Shown: positions 45,734 through 55,150, counted from the first letter of the stretch. The stretch is DNA of 64,000 nucleotides from RH-AL1 sp965249685 (GCA_965249685.1 CBDFMN010000003.1:2790001-2854000); one strand, 5' to 3'. Notes: generated by a model not told the origin, from the letters alone. Numbers and translations: made by a program.

Positions 45734-46984
45734 ATGAGTAAGCCGCTAGAAGGTATTAAGATCATCGACTTCACCCACGTGCAGGCAGGTCCCGCCTGCA
45801 CGCAACTCCTCGCGTGGTTCGGCGCCGACGTCATCAAGGTCGAGCGTCCCGGCTCCGGCGACGTCACGCGTTCGCAGCTTCGTCACGTGGAGGACGCCGA
45901 TGCGCTCTACTTCACCATGTTGAACTCGAACAAGCGGTCCCTGACCCTCGACACCAAGACGCCCAAGGGCAAGGAAGTGCTCGAGAAGCTGATCAAGGAA
46001 TCCGACGTCATGGTCGAGAACTTCGGCCCCGGCGCACTCGACCGCATGGGCTTCTCGTGGAAGCACATCCAGGGGCTCAACCCGGGCATGATCCTCGCCT
46101 CGGTCAAGGGGTTCTCCGACGGCCACCATTACGAGGACCTGAAGGTCTACGAGAACGTGGCGCAATGCGCCGGCGGTGCCGCTTCCACCACCGGCTTCTG
46201 GGATGGTCCGCCGACCGTGTCGGCCGCTGCGCTGGGCGATTCCAACACCGGCATGCACCTCGCCATCGGCATCCTCACGGCGCTGCACCAGAAGAACAAG
46301 TCGGGCAAGGGCCAGAAGGTCGCCGTCTCAATGCAGGATTCGGTGCTCAATCTCTGCCGCGTCAAGCTCCGCGACCAGCAGCGCCTCGACGCGCTCGGCT
46401 ATCTCGAGGAGTACCCGCAGTACCCGCACGGCACGTTCACGGACGTGGTGCCGCGCGGCGGCAACGCGGGCGGTGGCGGCCAGCCGGGTTGGGTGTTGAA
46501 GTGCAAGGGTTGGGAGACGGATCCCAACGCCTACATCTACTTCACCATCCAGGGCCACGCCTGGGCGCCGATCTGCAAGGCCATCGGCAAGGACGAGTGG
46601 ATCGAGGATCCCGCCTACAACACCGCTCGTGCCCGCCAGGACAAGATCATGGACATCTTCGCCACGATCGAGGTCTGGCTTGCCGACAAGACGAAGTTCG
46701 AGGCCGTCGATATCCTGCGTAAGTTCGATATTCCTTGCTCGCCGGTTCTCTCGATGAAGGAGATCGCCGCCGACGAATCGCTGCGCAAGAGCGGCACCAT
46801 CGTCGAAGTCGATCACCCGAAGCTCGGCAAGTACCTGACGGTCGGCAGCCCGATCAAGTTCTCGGATATGGAGGTGCACGTCACCGCCTCGCCGCTGCTC
46901 GGCCAGCATACCAACGAAGTCCTCACGGGCCTCGGCTACACGCAGGAACAGATCTCCGACCTGCACGATACCAAAGCGGTCTGA
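45734..46984 (+). CDS. frc: formyl-CoA:oxalate CoA-transferase
   Basis: Frc moves CoA from formyl-CoA to oxalate, making oxalyl-CoA for Oxc. The 416-residue class III CoA-transferase begins KPLEGIKIIDFTHVQAGPACTQ and has the catalytic Asp at residue 169 (AALGDSNTG), the same number as in the Oxalobacter enzyme. The flexible GGGGQ loop is near 246-250, about 12 residues earlier than in that enzyme, so a short surface segment between them is missing. GGGAG precedes the ATG. The gene ends at a terminator. Confidence 0.97.
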   Translation: MSKPLEGIKIIDFTHVQAGPACTQLLAWFGADVIKVERPGSGDVTRSQLRHVEDADALYFTMLNSNKRSLTLDTKTPKGKEVLEKLIKESDVMVENFGPGALDRMGFSWKHIQGLNPGMILASVKGFSDGHHYEDLKVYENVAQCAGGAASTTGFWDGPPTVSAAALGDSNTGMHLAIGILTALHQKNKSGKGQKVAVSMQDSVLNLCRVKLRDQQRLDALGYLEEYPQYPHGTFTDVVPRGGNAGGGGQPGWVLKCKGWETDPNAYIYFTIQGHAWAPICKAIGKDEWIEDPAYNTARARQDKIMDIFATIEVWLADKTKFEAVDILRKFDIPCSPVLSMKEIAADESLRKSGTIVEVDHPKLGKYLTVGSPIKFSDMEVHVTASPLLGQHTNEVLTGLGYTQEQISDLHDTKAV

Positions 46985-47005
46985 TCGACCGTCGTCGGCT
47001 CAAGG

Positions 47006-47030
47006 ACGGCGCGCTCCGGCGCGCCGTTTT
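47006..47030 (+). terminator. intrinsic terminator after frc
   Basis: ACGGCGCGC and GCGCGCCGT form a 9-bp stem around TCCG, followed by TTTT. It lies about 20 bases after the frc stop, between convergent genes. Confidence 0.85.
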
Positions 47031-47192
47031 GCGTTTGGCGCCGACGCGTACGGTGCCGACCACGCTGCGACCGGCTCGACCGATCGTCCGGCGCCGACGA
47101 CGCCGCACATCCACTTCGGGCTCTCGCGTCTACGGGGGCGGCATCTGTCCTCCGCCCAACCATCCCTTTGGATGCCGGCCCCGACGACGACC

Positions 47193-47885
47193 TTAGAAGT
47201 CGTAGCGGTGCGCCTCGACATGGGCCGCCAAGCCAAGGGCGTGGCTGCGCACGAGATGTTCCGACAGCGTCGCGTCGCGCTGCTCAAGGGCGTGGATGAT
47301 TTCCTGGTGCTCCCGGACGGAACGACGGATGCGATCGTCCTGCCGGATCGTCAAGCTGCGGATGCCGCGCACGTGCATGAACAGGTTGCTCGTCATGTCC
47401 GCGATGACACGGCATGCGCCGAGCGCGATGACGGTTTGATGGAAGCGGATGTTGGCGTCGGAATATTCCTCCATGTGGCTCGATGGCTCGTTGAGGAAGA
47501 ATTCCGGAAACTGCGGACGCAACGAACGGAGCTGCTCGTCGGACGCGTTGTCGCAGGCGAGGCGCGCGGCCATGCTCTCGAGCGCCGCCCAAGCGTAGAT
47601 CATCCCGATGATCTCGTCCTTGGTCTTACGAATGAGGAAGACGCCGCGACGCGGCTCAGAGCGGACAAACCCCTCCTGCTCCAGCACGGTCAGGGCTTCG
47701 CGCACCGGCGTCCGGCTGACCCCGAGTTCGGCCGACAGCTTACGCTCATCCAGACGCACCTCTTCCTGTTGGCCATAGATGTCGATCTTGGCGATGGCCG
47801 CCTTCAACGAGGTATAGGCCAAGTCGCGCAGACTCGTCGTGACCTTGATCGGCTCGACGCCAAGCTCGGAACTGTGCGCCATCAT
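47193..47885 (-). CDS. FadR/GntR-family (FCD) regulator of the oxalate genes
   Basis: This 230-residue regulator has an N-terminal winged helix (about 46-66: LDERKLSAELGVSRTPVREAL) and a C-terminal FCD effector domain with conserved Asp/His metal or ligand positions (DANIRFHQTV, EHQEIIHALEQRD, RSHALGLAAHV). Such regulators bind TGGTATACCA-like sites and release on binding an acid metabolite. It is convergent with frc, and the two CTGGTATACCAG palindromes in this cluster are its likely operators. No copy was found before its own start. Confidence 0.9.
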   Translation of the reverse strand: MMAHSSELGVEPIKVTTSLRDLAYTSLKAAIAKIDIYGQQEEVRLDERKLSAELGVSRTPVREALTVLEQEGFVRSEPRRGVFLIRKTKDEIIGMIYAWAALESMAARLACDNASDEQLRSLRPQFPEFFLNEPSSHMEEYSDANIRFHQTVIALGACRVIADMTSNLFMHVRGIRSLTIRQDDRIRRSVREHQEIIHALEQRDATLSEHLVRSHALGLAAHVEAHRYDF

Positions 47886-48179
47886 CCCCCCGGTTCGCTC
47901 CCTTGTTCGGGATGCTCAGAACAACAGCCTAGGCTCAGGCTGCCTGTCGATCGAGGCTTATCACTCCGCCCCCGTTCTTGATAGCCAAGGCTGTTCTCTC
48001 GACGGCCGAGCTTTTCTCCTCGATGGCTAAGCCTTTTGACGGCTTTACCATCGTTCGGTTCCAGCCTGCCGAGGCCGTGAGGCGGTTCGGCAGCCTCCCG
48101 ACGCATGCGCGCCTGACATGCAACATCGCTTATACTTAATCCGAGCAAAACTCCCTATGTTGCGTTTCAGCAACGGAGT

Positions 48180-48299
48180 ATGAAAATGGCTTTCCAACTT
48201 ATCGGTATCTTCTGCCTGGTCGTCGCCACCCAGGTCCTTCTGGTCTCCAAGGCTGCGGACGTGCTGTCTTCCATCACGGGTCCGGCCACACACGCCTGA
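48180..48299 (+). CDS. very small predicted membrane protein
   Basis: This 39-residue frame has one hydrophobic helix (FQLIGIFCLVVATQVLLV) and a short polar tail ending GPATHA. A GGAG element lies eight bases before a second in-frame ATG (48186), which is the better start. Such short single-helix proteins are easily missed. I know no homologue and its reality is unproven. The 294 bases upstream, to the regulator, show no other gene. Confidence 0.45.
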   Translation: MKMAFQLIGIFCLVVATQVLLVSKAADVLSSITGPATHA

Positions 48300-48373
48300 T
48301 GCACGCAACGCAGCGACTGCCGCGGTAGGCAGTCGCTAAGAGCGCGCGCTTGAGTTCGCCCGACGCCCCGACG

Positions 48374-50146
48374 TCAGAACCCGACCGCCAAGGTGCCGCG
48401 CTGGCGCCCGTCCGCCGCTCCTGCAAGCCAGCCGTCCTCGACGGCGACGCTCTGTGCCGAACCCCAAGCTTCGCCGACCTCTATCGCGTAGCCCTGTTCC
48501 TTTAGGAGCCGGAGCGTATCGGGCGAGAGCCCCCGCTCCACGCGCAGGATGTCGGGGAGCAACTGGTGGTGGATGCGCGGCGCCTGCGCCGCTTCCGCCA
48601 GGTTCATCCCAAAATCGATCGTGTCGAGGATCATTTCGAGCACGATGGTGATGATGCGCGAGCCGCCTGGAGAACCGGTGACGAGCCTCAGCCGCCCCTC
48701 GTGAAACACCATGGTCGGCGCCATCGACGAGAGCGGTCGCTTGCGCGAACCGGGCGCGTTCGCGCTTCCCCCAGTCAGGCCATAGGCGTTGGGAGCCCCC
48801 GGCTTCGCAGCGAAGTCGTCGAGTTCGTTGTTGAGAAGCACGCCCGTCCCGTCGGCGACCAGACCGATGCCGTAGGAAAAGTTCAGCGTGTACGTGTTCG
48901 ACACGGCATTACCATCCCCGTCGACGACGGAGAAATGCGTGGTCTGCTCGCTTTCGTAGGGTGCGGGGTCGATGGCCTTGATCTCGGCGGCAGGCTTGGC
49001 GCGGTCGGGCAGGATCATGCCCCGCAAATCGGCGGCATAGGCCTTGGACGTCAATCCCGTCACCGGCACGGGAACGCTCCCGGGGTCGCCGAGATATTCG
49101 GCGCGATCGGCATAGGCGAGCTTCATCGCCTCGGCCATCGCATGGATGGAGGCGGCCGAGCCGGCGCCCATCTCGCCGAGTCGGTAGCCCTCCAGGATAT
49201 TGAGCAGCTCGATGATCTGAGTGCCGCCCGAGGAGGGTGGCGGCATGGAGACGATGGCGTAGCCGCGATAGGTGCCGCGGACCGGCTCGCGCTCGATCGC
49301 GCGGTAGCTCCGAAGGTCGTCGCTGGTCATCGCACCGCCGGCGCGGCCGATCGCGGCGACCAGCCGGTCTGCCACCGCGCCCTCGTAGAAGCCTTTGCTT
49401 CCCTGCCGGGCGATGGCCTCGAGCGTCGCGGAGAGATCGCTCTGCACGAGAGTGTCGCCGCGGCTGAGCGGCGTGCCGTCGGCATGAAGGAAGATCGCGG
49501 CACTTGAAGGCCAGCGCCGGAGGCGCAGGGCGCGCGGCAGTGAATCGGCGAGGTCGTCCTCGACGGGGATGCCGACGCGCGCCAGTTCCACGGCAGGCTG
49601 CACGAGGTCGGCCAGCGTGAACCGTCCCGACCCGTATTTGTCCAGCGCCAGTGTCAGGCCGGCGACGGTGCCAGGCACCCCTACGCCGAGCCCCGTGTCG
49701 CGCGAGAGGCGCGGCACCGCCTCGCCGTTCGCCGACAGGAAGGTGTCGGCGCGCATGGCCGCCGGCGCGGTCTCGCGATAGTCGATCGCGACCGTCCTGT
49801 TCGGTTTGGCGAGATGGACGAGCATGAAGCCGCCGCCGCCCAGGTTGCCGGCGCGGGGCAGGGTGACGGCCAGTGCCAGGGCGGTGGCGACGGCGGCGTC
49901 CACCGCATTGCCGCCGCGCTCCAGCACGTCCAGGCCGATGCGCGCGGCTCTCCCTTCCTGCGCCACCACCATGCCGTGGCGGGCGAGGACCGGCAGCGCC
50001 CGCGCGCCCTGGTTGATGATCGGCGGCGGGGATTGTCTCTCGTCCTGAGCGACGGCCCAGGGGGCGAACGCGGTCCACAACGCCGCGGCGCAGATCGGTG
50101 TGGCCAGGCCGAAGGGCCAGAGTCGATTGCGCGCGGCCCGCTTCAT
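48374..50146 (-). CDS. ggt: gamma-glutamyltransferase
   Basis: Ggt hydrolyses or transfers the gamma-glutamyl group of glutathione in the periplasm and self-cleaves into two subunits. The 590-residue precursor has a signal peptide (about 1-33), GMVVAQEGRAARIGLDVLERGGNAVDAA, and the large-subunit PVRGTYRGYAIVSMPPPSSGG. The cleavage site is in EQTTHFSVVDGDGNAVS, where the Thr before HFS becomes the nucleophile. NNELDDF and the substrate-binding GSPGGSRI follow. It overlaps thiD by four bases (ATGA). Confidence 0.96.
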   Translation of the reverse strand: MKRAARNRLWPFGLATPICAAALWTAFAPWAVAQDERQSPPPIINQGARALPVLARHGMVVAQEGRAARIGLDVLERGGNAVDAAVATALALAVTLPRAGNLGGGGFMLVHLAKPNRTVAIDYRETAPAAMRADTFLSANGEAVPRLSRDTGLGVGVPGTVAGLTLALDKYGSGRFTLADLVQPAVELARVGIPVEDDLADSLPRALRLRRWPSSAAIFLHADGTPLSRGDTLVQSDLSATLEAIARQGSKGFYEGAVADRLVAAIGRAGGAMTSDDLRSYRAIEREPVRGTYRGYAIVSMPPPSSGGTQIIELLNILEGYRLGEMGAGSAASIHAMAEAMKLAYADRAEYLGDPGSVPVPVTGLTSKAYAADLRGMILPDRAKPAAEIKAIDPAPYESEQTTHFSVVDGDGNAVSNTYTLNFSYGIGLVADGTGVLLNNELDDFAAKPGAPNAYGLTGGSANAPGSRKRPLSSMAPTMVFHEGRLRLVTGSPGGSRIITIVLEMILDTIDFGMNLAEAAQAPRIHHQLLPDILRVERGLSPDTLRLLKEQGYAIEVGEAWGSAQSVAVEDGWLAGAADGRQRGTLAVGF

Positions 50147-50985
50147 TGAGGCGCCCGCGTCCGCCAGGCGGCGAAATGGTCGACCGGTCCCGCGCCCTGT
50201 CCGACGTTCAGCGCATCCGCTCCGCGCAGGGCCTGACCCAGGTAGGTCTTGGCATGGCGGATCGCGACGAGGAGCGTCTCGCCGCGCGCGAGGTAAGCGG
50301 CGATCGCCGACGAGAGGGTGCAACCGGTGCCATGCGTATTGCGCGTCTTCACGCGCGGAGCGGAGAACCAGTGCTGGCCGACGGCGTCGACCAGCAGGTC
50401 GTTGGCGCTGGTCCCTTCGCCGTGGCCGCCCTTGACCAACCAGGCGGCCGCGCCCGACCCGCGCAGGTGCACCGCAACGCGCACCACCTCCTCGCGCGAG
50501 CGGGCCGGCAGGCCAGAGAGCCGTTCGGCCTCCGCGAGGTTCGGCGTGACGACGGTCGCGAGCGGAAAGAGGTGGCGCCGCATCGCCGCGATGACGGCAT
50601 CGTCCCCGAGCACCGCGCCCGAGGTGGCGACGAGCACGGGATCGAGAACGATCGGCAGGCCCGGGTGCCGGGCGAGTTCCCCGGCCACTGCCGCGACCAC
50701 ATCGGGCGCGCCGAGCATGCCGACCTTGACGGCTGCGACGTCCACGTCCGCGAACACCATGGCGATCTGCGCGGCGACGAAGTCCGCGGGCGGGCAATGG
50801 ACGGCGCTGACCCCTCGCGTGTTCTGCGCAGTGAGGGCGGTGATCGCCGCCATGCCGTGGCACCCGAGGGCGGCGAAGGTCTTGAGGTCCGCCTGGACAC
50901 CGGCGCCGCCGCTTGGGTCGGAGCCGGCGATCGACAGGACGTTGGGGATGGACGGGCGATTGGGGAACGACGCGGCGAGGCTCAA
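50143..50985 (-). CDS. thiD: hydroxymethylpyrimidine/phosphomethylpyrimidine kinase
   Basis: ThiD phosphorylates HMP and HMP-P for thiamine synthesis. The 280-residue ribokinase-fold enzyme shows VLSIAGSDPSGGAGVQADLKTF (in parts), ITALTAQNT, VKVGMLG, DPVLVATSGAVL, LVKGGHG and the anion-hole/catalytic HGTGCTLSSAIAA. Start is TTG at 50985, overlapping the upstream gene's stop (TTGA). The neighbours are unrelated to thiamine. No TPP riboswitch is seen. Confidence 0.95.
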   Translation of the reverse strand: MSLAASFPNRPSIPNVLSIAGSDPSGGAGVQADLKTFAALGCHGMAAITALTAQNTRGVSAVHCPPADFVAAQIAMVFADVDVAAVKVGMLGAPDVVAAVAGELARHPGLPIVLDPVLVATSGAVLGDDAVIAAMRRHLFPLATVVTPNLAEAERLSGLPARSREEVVRVAVHLRGSGAAAWLVKGGHGEGTSANDLLVDAVGQHWFSAPRVKTRNTHGTGCTLSSAIAAYLARGETLLVAIRHAKTYLGQALRGADALNVGQGAGPVDHFAAWRTRAPQ

Positions 50986-52214
50986 TTCAGCGGACGCTCG
51001 TCGACGATCACGCCTTCGTCGTCCGGCAAGCTGCCGGGGCTCACGAATTCGACCGTACCGCGCATCCGGGTGATCGTGTGCAGCGTCTCGGACAGGCTCT
51101 GGCTCAGGCTGGCCTCGTCGCCGCGGTGTTCGGCGCGCAGGATCAGCACGTCCTGCTCCTTGGCGCGGCGCACCACCAGGCGCAGGCGGCCGAGGCTCGG
51201 GTGGCGTCGGGCGATCTCGACGATCTGACCGGAATGGAGGCGCGTGCCGTAGAAGTCGGCGCCGTCGTCGGCGTGCTCGAGCGGCGCGCTGAGGCGCAGG
51301 TTGGTGCGCCCGCAGGTGGCTGCCTGCGGCAGCAGCCGGGCGATCGCGCCCGTTCCGAACCGAAGCAGCGGATAATCGGCGTTGAGCCGGGTCACCACCA
51401 ACTCGCCCGGCCGACCAGGTGCGGCCGCAGTGTCGCCGCCGGGCTCGACGACTTCAAGGATGAGCCCCTCGTTGAGCGTGAGGCCTTCCGTCGTGCCGCT
51501 TTCAAACGCGACGAGGCCGAGTTCGGGGGTAGCGAAGGCCAGCCGCACCCCGATCCCGCGCAGGCCGAACTCGCTGCGCAGGCCGGCGGCAAAGCGGCCG
51601 AGCACGAGCCCGTGCTTCAGCGAGGAGACGTCCGTGCCGGTCTCTCCGGCATGGTCGAGGATGGCTTTGAGGCGGTTGGCCGGCCCACAATAGAAGGACG
51701 GCCTGAAGCGGGCGATCGCGTCCGCCTGGAGCGCGGCTGACACGGCCGGCAAGGGGAGGACGGGGGCGCCGACAGCGCCGGCGCCGGAGGCGAACACGTG
51801 CCCGTAAGGCCCGCGCTCGGTGGAGAAGCAATTCAGCAGGATGGCGCCCTTGCGCAGCCCGGCGGCGTAGACCGCACGCCCGGCTCCCCACCAATCCTTC
51901 GCCTGGCCCTCGGGCGCGGCGAGAAGACCAGGGCCGACCAGGATCTGCCGCAGCGCGCCGGGACGCGCGGCGCAGGCGCCCCCGAAAGGCGGACTCTCGG
52001 ACTGCATCGCCGCGAGATCGCTCCGGCGCAGGATGGGGATGCGCGCGAGGTCGTTGCGCGTCGTCAGGGTGCTCGGGTCGATCCCCTTGAGTTGGGCCCG
52101 CAGCGCCGGCACGCGCGACCGGGCGACGGTGAGAACGTGGCGCAGGTCGCGGAAGAGCGCAGCCTCGCGGTTGTGCGGAGCACGATTTTCTAGGCGATCG
52201 AAAAAGTCGGGCAT
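50982..52214 (-). CDS. phenylacetate-CoA ligase (PaaK)-like protein
   Basis: This 410-residue protein resembles the PaaK branch of AMP-forming ligases. It begins with FRDLRHVLTVARSRVPALRAQL and the segment IPILRRSDL, and has AFESGTTEGL, GRPGELVVTRLNADYPLLRFGTGA and a C-terminal RLRLVVRRAKEQDVL. A typical Ser/Thr/Gly-rich P-loop is not obvious, so catalytic activity is uncertain and the acid substrate unknown. It overlaps thiD by four bases, so the two are likely co-transcribed. Confidence 0.8.
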   Translation of the reverse strand: MPDFFDRLENRAPHNREAALFRDLRHVLTVARSRVPALRAQLKGIDPSTLTTRNDLARIPILRRSDLAAMQSESPPFGGACAARPGALRQILVGPGLLAAPEGQAKDWWGAGRAVYAAGLRKGAILLNCFSTERGPYGHVFASGAGAVGAPVLPLPAVSAALQADAIARFRPSFYCGPANRLKAILDHAGETGTDVSSLKHGLVLGRFAAGLRSEFGLRGIGVRLAFATPELGLVAFESGTTEGLTLNEGLILEVVEPGGDTAAAPGRPGELVVTRLNADYPLLRFGTGAIARLLPQAATCGRTNLRLSAPLEHADDGADFYGTRLHSGQIVEIARRHPSLGRLRLVVRRAKEQDVLILRAEHRGDEASLSQSLSETLHTITRMRGTVEFVSPGSLPDDEGVIVDERPLN

Positions 52215-52358
52215 GGCGGCTATCGGTACCGCAATCGGCGTTAAGAAAAGCTGTGACAGTTAACGCCAACTCGCCAGCAGGGGCGAGTCTCCATTCGCCG
52301 GCGTCGGTCTCGCAGCTCGCTTCTTGCCGTGCTGTGGCGCGCGCGCACCGGATGCCCG

Positions 52359-52865
52359 TCAGGCCGTCCGGCGCGCCATGAGGCGCGGCCTGCGGCGGAA
52401 GGCGCGCCCGGCCAGGTGGATCAGGCCGCCGCCGAAGACGAAGCCGATCGCGCCGAGCACCAGCGCCTCGCCGGAGGCGGGAACGGCCGGCTGGAAGCTC
52501 TGGAGCGCGCGATTGGCCACCATCGAATCATACCCCGTCGCCAACGTCGCCAGGCGGCCGACCGGGCCGGCGTCCTCCATCGCCTTGTGCGTTTCGACGA
52601 GGCGCTGCAGGCGCACGGCGACATCCTGCATCTGCGTCCCGCGGCCTTTGACGAATGGATCGGGGTTGGCGCGCAGCCGCTCAATCCCGCCCTGTTCGGT
52701 CAGGCCCTGCTGCTGGCTGTCGCTGTCGAATCGCGCGACCACCGCAGAGAGCTCGTCGATCGCGCCGCCCAGACGCTGGCGATATTGTTCGGCGAATTCC
52801 GGCAGCTGAGTCAGCGCGAGACCGAGGACCAACGCGAAGAACAGGGCGAGGCGGCGCTGGATCAT
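52359..52865 (-). CDS. DUF2937 family membrane protein
   Basis: This 168-residue protein has an N-terminal transmembrane helix (RRLALFFALVLGLALTQLPEFAEQY), a long helical periplasmic or cytoplasmic middle, and a second helix near 130-150 (ASGEALVLGAIGFVFGGGLIHLA). The YRQRLGGAIDELSAVVARFD region is the DUF2937 signature. The function is unknown. The ATG at 52865 was chosen at the start of the conserved part. Confidence 0.78.
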   Translation of the reverse strand: MIQRRLALFFALVLGLALTQLPEFAEQYRQRLGGAIDELSAVVARFDSDSQQQGLTEQGGIERLRANPDPFVKGRGTQMQDVAVRLQRLVETHKAMEDAGPVGRLATLATGYDSMVANRALQSFQPAVPASGEALVLGAIGFVFGGGLIHLAGRAFRRRPRLMARRTA

Positions 52866-52925
52866 GGCAAGGTCTCCGGCGGTAAAACCGCAAAGGCTCG
52901 CGCTTCGTTCCGCCCGAGCCAAAGC

Positions 52926-53921
52926 CTACGGCAGAGTGAGCAGGCCCGCCCCGCCGCCGCCCGTGCCGAAGAGGAGCCGGGCGCCGTCGCCGCTCCACGC
53001 GAGGGCGGTGATCGGGCTGCGATCCGCGTCGGGGCGGCGGACCAGCAGTTCGGAGCCGTCGTTGAGCCGTACGAGGAGGATCCAACCGTCCTCGAAGCCG
53101 AGCGCGAGGAGTAGCGCCTTGGGGTTGAAGGCGACGCGCGAGACTCTCGCCTTGCGCGCCGCGACCTCGCGCGGCTGCTTGTTCATCGGTCCGTCCTTCT
53201 CGCGGAACGGCCAGATCACGCACGATTCCGCACCCGAGGTCGCCAGCCAGAACCCGTCCGCCGACCAGGCGAGCGAGCGGACCTTGGCGGGGTAGCCGCT
53301 CATCCGCATGTGCGCCTTGTCGGCGACGCGCCAGCCATGCAGCGCGTTCTCCTGCATGGAGGTTACGAGGAAGCGCCCGTCCGGCGAGAAGGTGACATCG
53401 AGGTGCGAGCCTTTCCAGTCGAACGGGTCGGGCGGCGAGTCCGTGTTGGGAAACCACAGCGCCGCGCCGCCGTAGAAGGCCATGGCGACGCGATAGCCCT
53501 TCGGCGCGAAGGCGAGGCCGCGCACGGTGTTGGGGGCCGCGACGCGCCGGACCGCGCCTTTCGCGTCGCGACAGGATACGTCCTTGCCGCAAGCCCAGGC
53601 GATCGCCCCGTCGTCACGCCCGGCCAGCGCGTCGATCCACTTGCCCGGGGCGGTAAAGACCGTCTCGCACCGGCCGTCTGCGTCGGTACGGACCACCTTG
53701 CCGTCGTCGCCGCCCGTCACCATGGCCTTGCCGGCGACGGCTGCTACGAGGATGGCGCCGTCGGGATGCGCCGCGACGCGCCGGCCGCTGCCCTCTCCCA
53801 ACACCAGCATCCCCGAATCGAGGGCCAGCGCCGGCACCGCGCCGAGGAAGCAGGCGGCGGCGACCGGCGCGTCGACCGCGATGGGTATCACGCGCTCGCG
53901 CAGGGATTGCGTCTCGTCCAT
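52926..53921 (-). CDS. WD40-repeat protein next to CobW-type GTPase
   Basis: This 331-residue protein is made of repeated WD40-like beta-propeller units, e.g. SGRRVAAHPDGAILVAAVAG, VRGLAFAPKGYRVAMAFYGG, LDVTFSPDGRFLVTSMQEN, VRSLAWSADGFWLATSGAE and ITALAWSGDGARLLFG. It lacks a signal peptide and probably acts as a cytosolic scaffold. In Rhizobiales a WD40 gene frequently adjoins a CobW-family zinc GTPase, and here the two genes are five bases apart. A metal-homeostasis role is inferred from this. Confidence 0.85.
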   Translation of the reverse strand: MDETQSLRERVIPIAVDAPVAAACFLGAVPALALDSGMLVLGEGSGRRVAAHPDGAILVAAVAGKAMVTGGDDGKVVRTDADGRCETVFTAPGKWIDALAGRDDGAIAWACGKDVSCRDAKGAVRRVAAPNTVRGLAFAPKGYRVAMAFYGGAALWFPNTDSPPDPFDWKGSHLDVTFSPDGRFLVTSMQENALHGWRVADKAHMRMSGYPAKVRSLAWSADGFWLATSGAESCVIWPFREKDGPMNKQPREVAARKARVSRVAFNPKALLLALGFEDGWILLVRLNDGSELLVRRPDADRSPITALAWSGDGARLLFGTGGGGAGLLTLP

Positions 53922-53926
53922 GCCGC

Positions 53927-54997
53927 TCAGGCCGCGCAGGCGAGGAAGCCCTGCCGGATCTCGTCTTCCTTCAGGTGGCGGCCGATGAACACCATGCGGC
54001 TGACGCGCGGCTCGTCCGGCTTCCATTCGCGCTGCAGGTCGCCGTCGAGGATCATGTGGACGCCCTGGTAGACGAAGCGGCGCGGCTCGTTTTTGAAGGC
54101 GAGGATGCCCTTGGAGCGCAGGATCTGGGGGCCCTCGCGCTGAATGTAATCCTGGATCCAGGGCAGGAACTTCTCCGGGTCGACGTCGCCATCGAGGCGC
54201 ACCGAGAGCGATTGCATCTCCTCGTCATGGTAGTGCTTCGCCCCGCCGTGGCCGTGCGCCTTCGCATGGGCGTGCGCGTGGTCGTCATGGTGGTGGCTGT
54301 GGCCGTGATGGTCGTGCGGCTCGTGCCCGTGGTCCTCCGTCTCGAGAAACGAGGGTTCGAGATCGAGGATGCGATCGAGGTCGAAGGCGTTGCGGCCGAG
54401 CACCGCCTCGAGGGGCACGGCGCAGCGCTGCGTCTTGTGCAGGGTCGCGTAGGGATTGATGCCGCGGATCCGCGCCTCGACCTCGCCCAGTTCCGCCGCG
54501 CTGACCAGGTCCGTCTTGTTCAGCACGATGACGTCGGCGAAGGCGATCTGGCTCTTCGCCTCGGGCGCGTCGCGCAGGCGGTCGCTCAGCCATCGGGCGT
54601 CGGCGACGGTCACCACGGCGTCGAGCCGCGACCGGGCTTGGACATCCTGATCGACGAAGAAGGTCTGCGCCACCGGCGCGGGGTCGGCGAGGCCGGTCGT
54701 CTCGATGATGATCGCGTCGAACTTGCCGCGGCGCTTCATCAATCCCTCGATGATGCGGATGAGGTCGCCGCGCACGGTGCAGCAGATGCAGCCGTTGTTC
54801 ATCTCGAACACTTCCTCGTCGGCGTCGACCACAAGGTCGTTGTCGATGCCGATCTCGCCGAACTCGTTGACGATGACCGCATATTTGCGACCGTGCTGCT
54901 CGGTGAGGATGCGGTTGAGAAGCGTGGTCTTGCCCGCGCCGAGGTAGCCGGTCAGCACGGTTACGGGGATCTTGTCTTGCGGGGCCGCATCGCTCAT
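53927..54997 (-). CDS. CobW/COG0523 family GTPase, His-rich (zinc metallochaperone-like)
   Basis: This 356-residue G3E GTPase has Walker A TGYLGAGKTT (about 16-25), the metal-binding GCICC (about 69-73), ETTGLADPAPV and NKTDL. A His/Asp-rich loop of about 35 residues (about 222-257) is suited to binding zinc. The C-terminal CobW domain contains GDLQREW and VFIGRHL. Relatives deliver zinc under starvation. GGGAG precedes the ATG at 54997. It is divergent from the SCO gene with an inverted repeat between. Confidence 0.92.
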   Translation of the reverse strand: MSDAAPQDKIPVTVLTGYLGAGKTTLLNRILTEQHGRKYAVIVNEFGEIGIDNDLVVDADEEVFEMNNGCICCTVRGDLIRIIEGLMKRRGKFDAIIIETTGLADPAPVAQTFFVDQDVQARSRLDAVVTVADARWLSDRLRDAPEAKSQIAFADVIVLNKTDLVSAAELGEVEARIRGINPYATLHKTQRCAVPLEAVLGRNAFDLDRILDLEPSFLETEDHGHEPHDHHGHSHHHDDHAHAHAKAHGHGGAKHYHDEEMQSLSVRLDGDVDPEKFLPWIQDYIQREGPQILRSKGILAFKNEPRRFVYQGVHMILDGDLQREWKPDEPRVSRMVFIGRHLKEDEIRQGFLACAA

Positions 54998-55056
54998 CAC
55001 ATCATCTCCCGACGCCGGTTCGAGGCTCGCGGCCCAGGCCGCGACGACGTTCCGAT

Positions 55057-55073
55057 ATAGAGTTATAGTCTAT
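55057..55073. promoter_or_regulatory. imperfect palindrome between cobW-like and SCO genes
   Basis: ATAGA and TCTAT form an inverted repeat around GTTATAG, in an AT-rich patch (GATATAGAGTTATAGTCTATC) within GC-rich sequence. It resembles Zur-type operators of alphaproteobacteria in layout but not exactly. The role and regulator are guesses. Confidence 0.4.
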
Positions 55074-55150
55074 CATCGGGAAGAGATTTCCCGGGGATCG
55101 TGCCGGCCCCGACTCGCCGGCGAAGTCTCCCCTCTTGCCAGGTCGCCTCG

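Noticed and set aside
50143..50985. TPP riboswitch upstream of thiD
   Set aside because: thiD overlaps the preceding ligase-like gene by four bases, so there is no leader region to hold a riboswitch.
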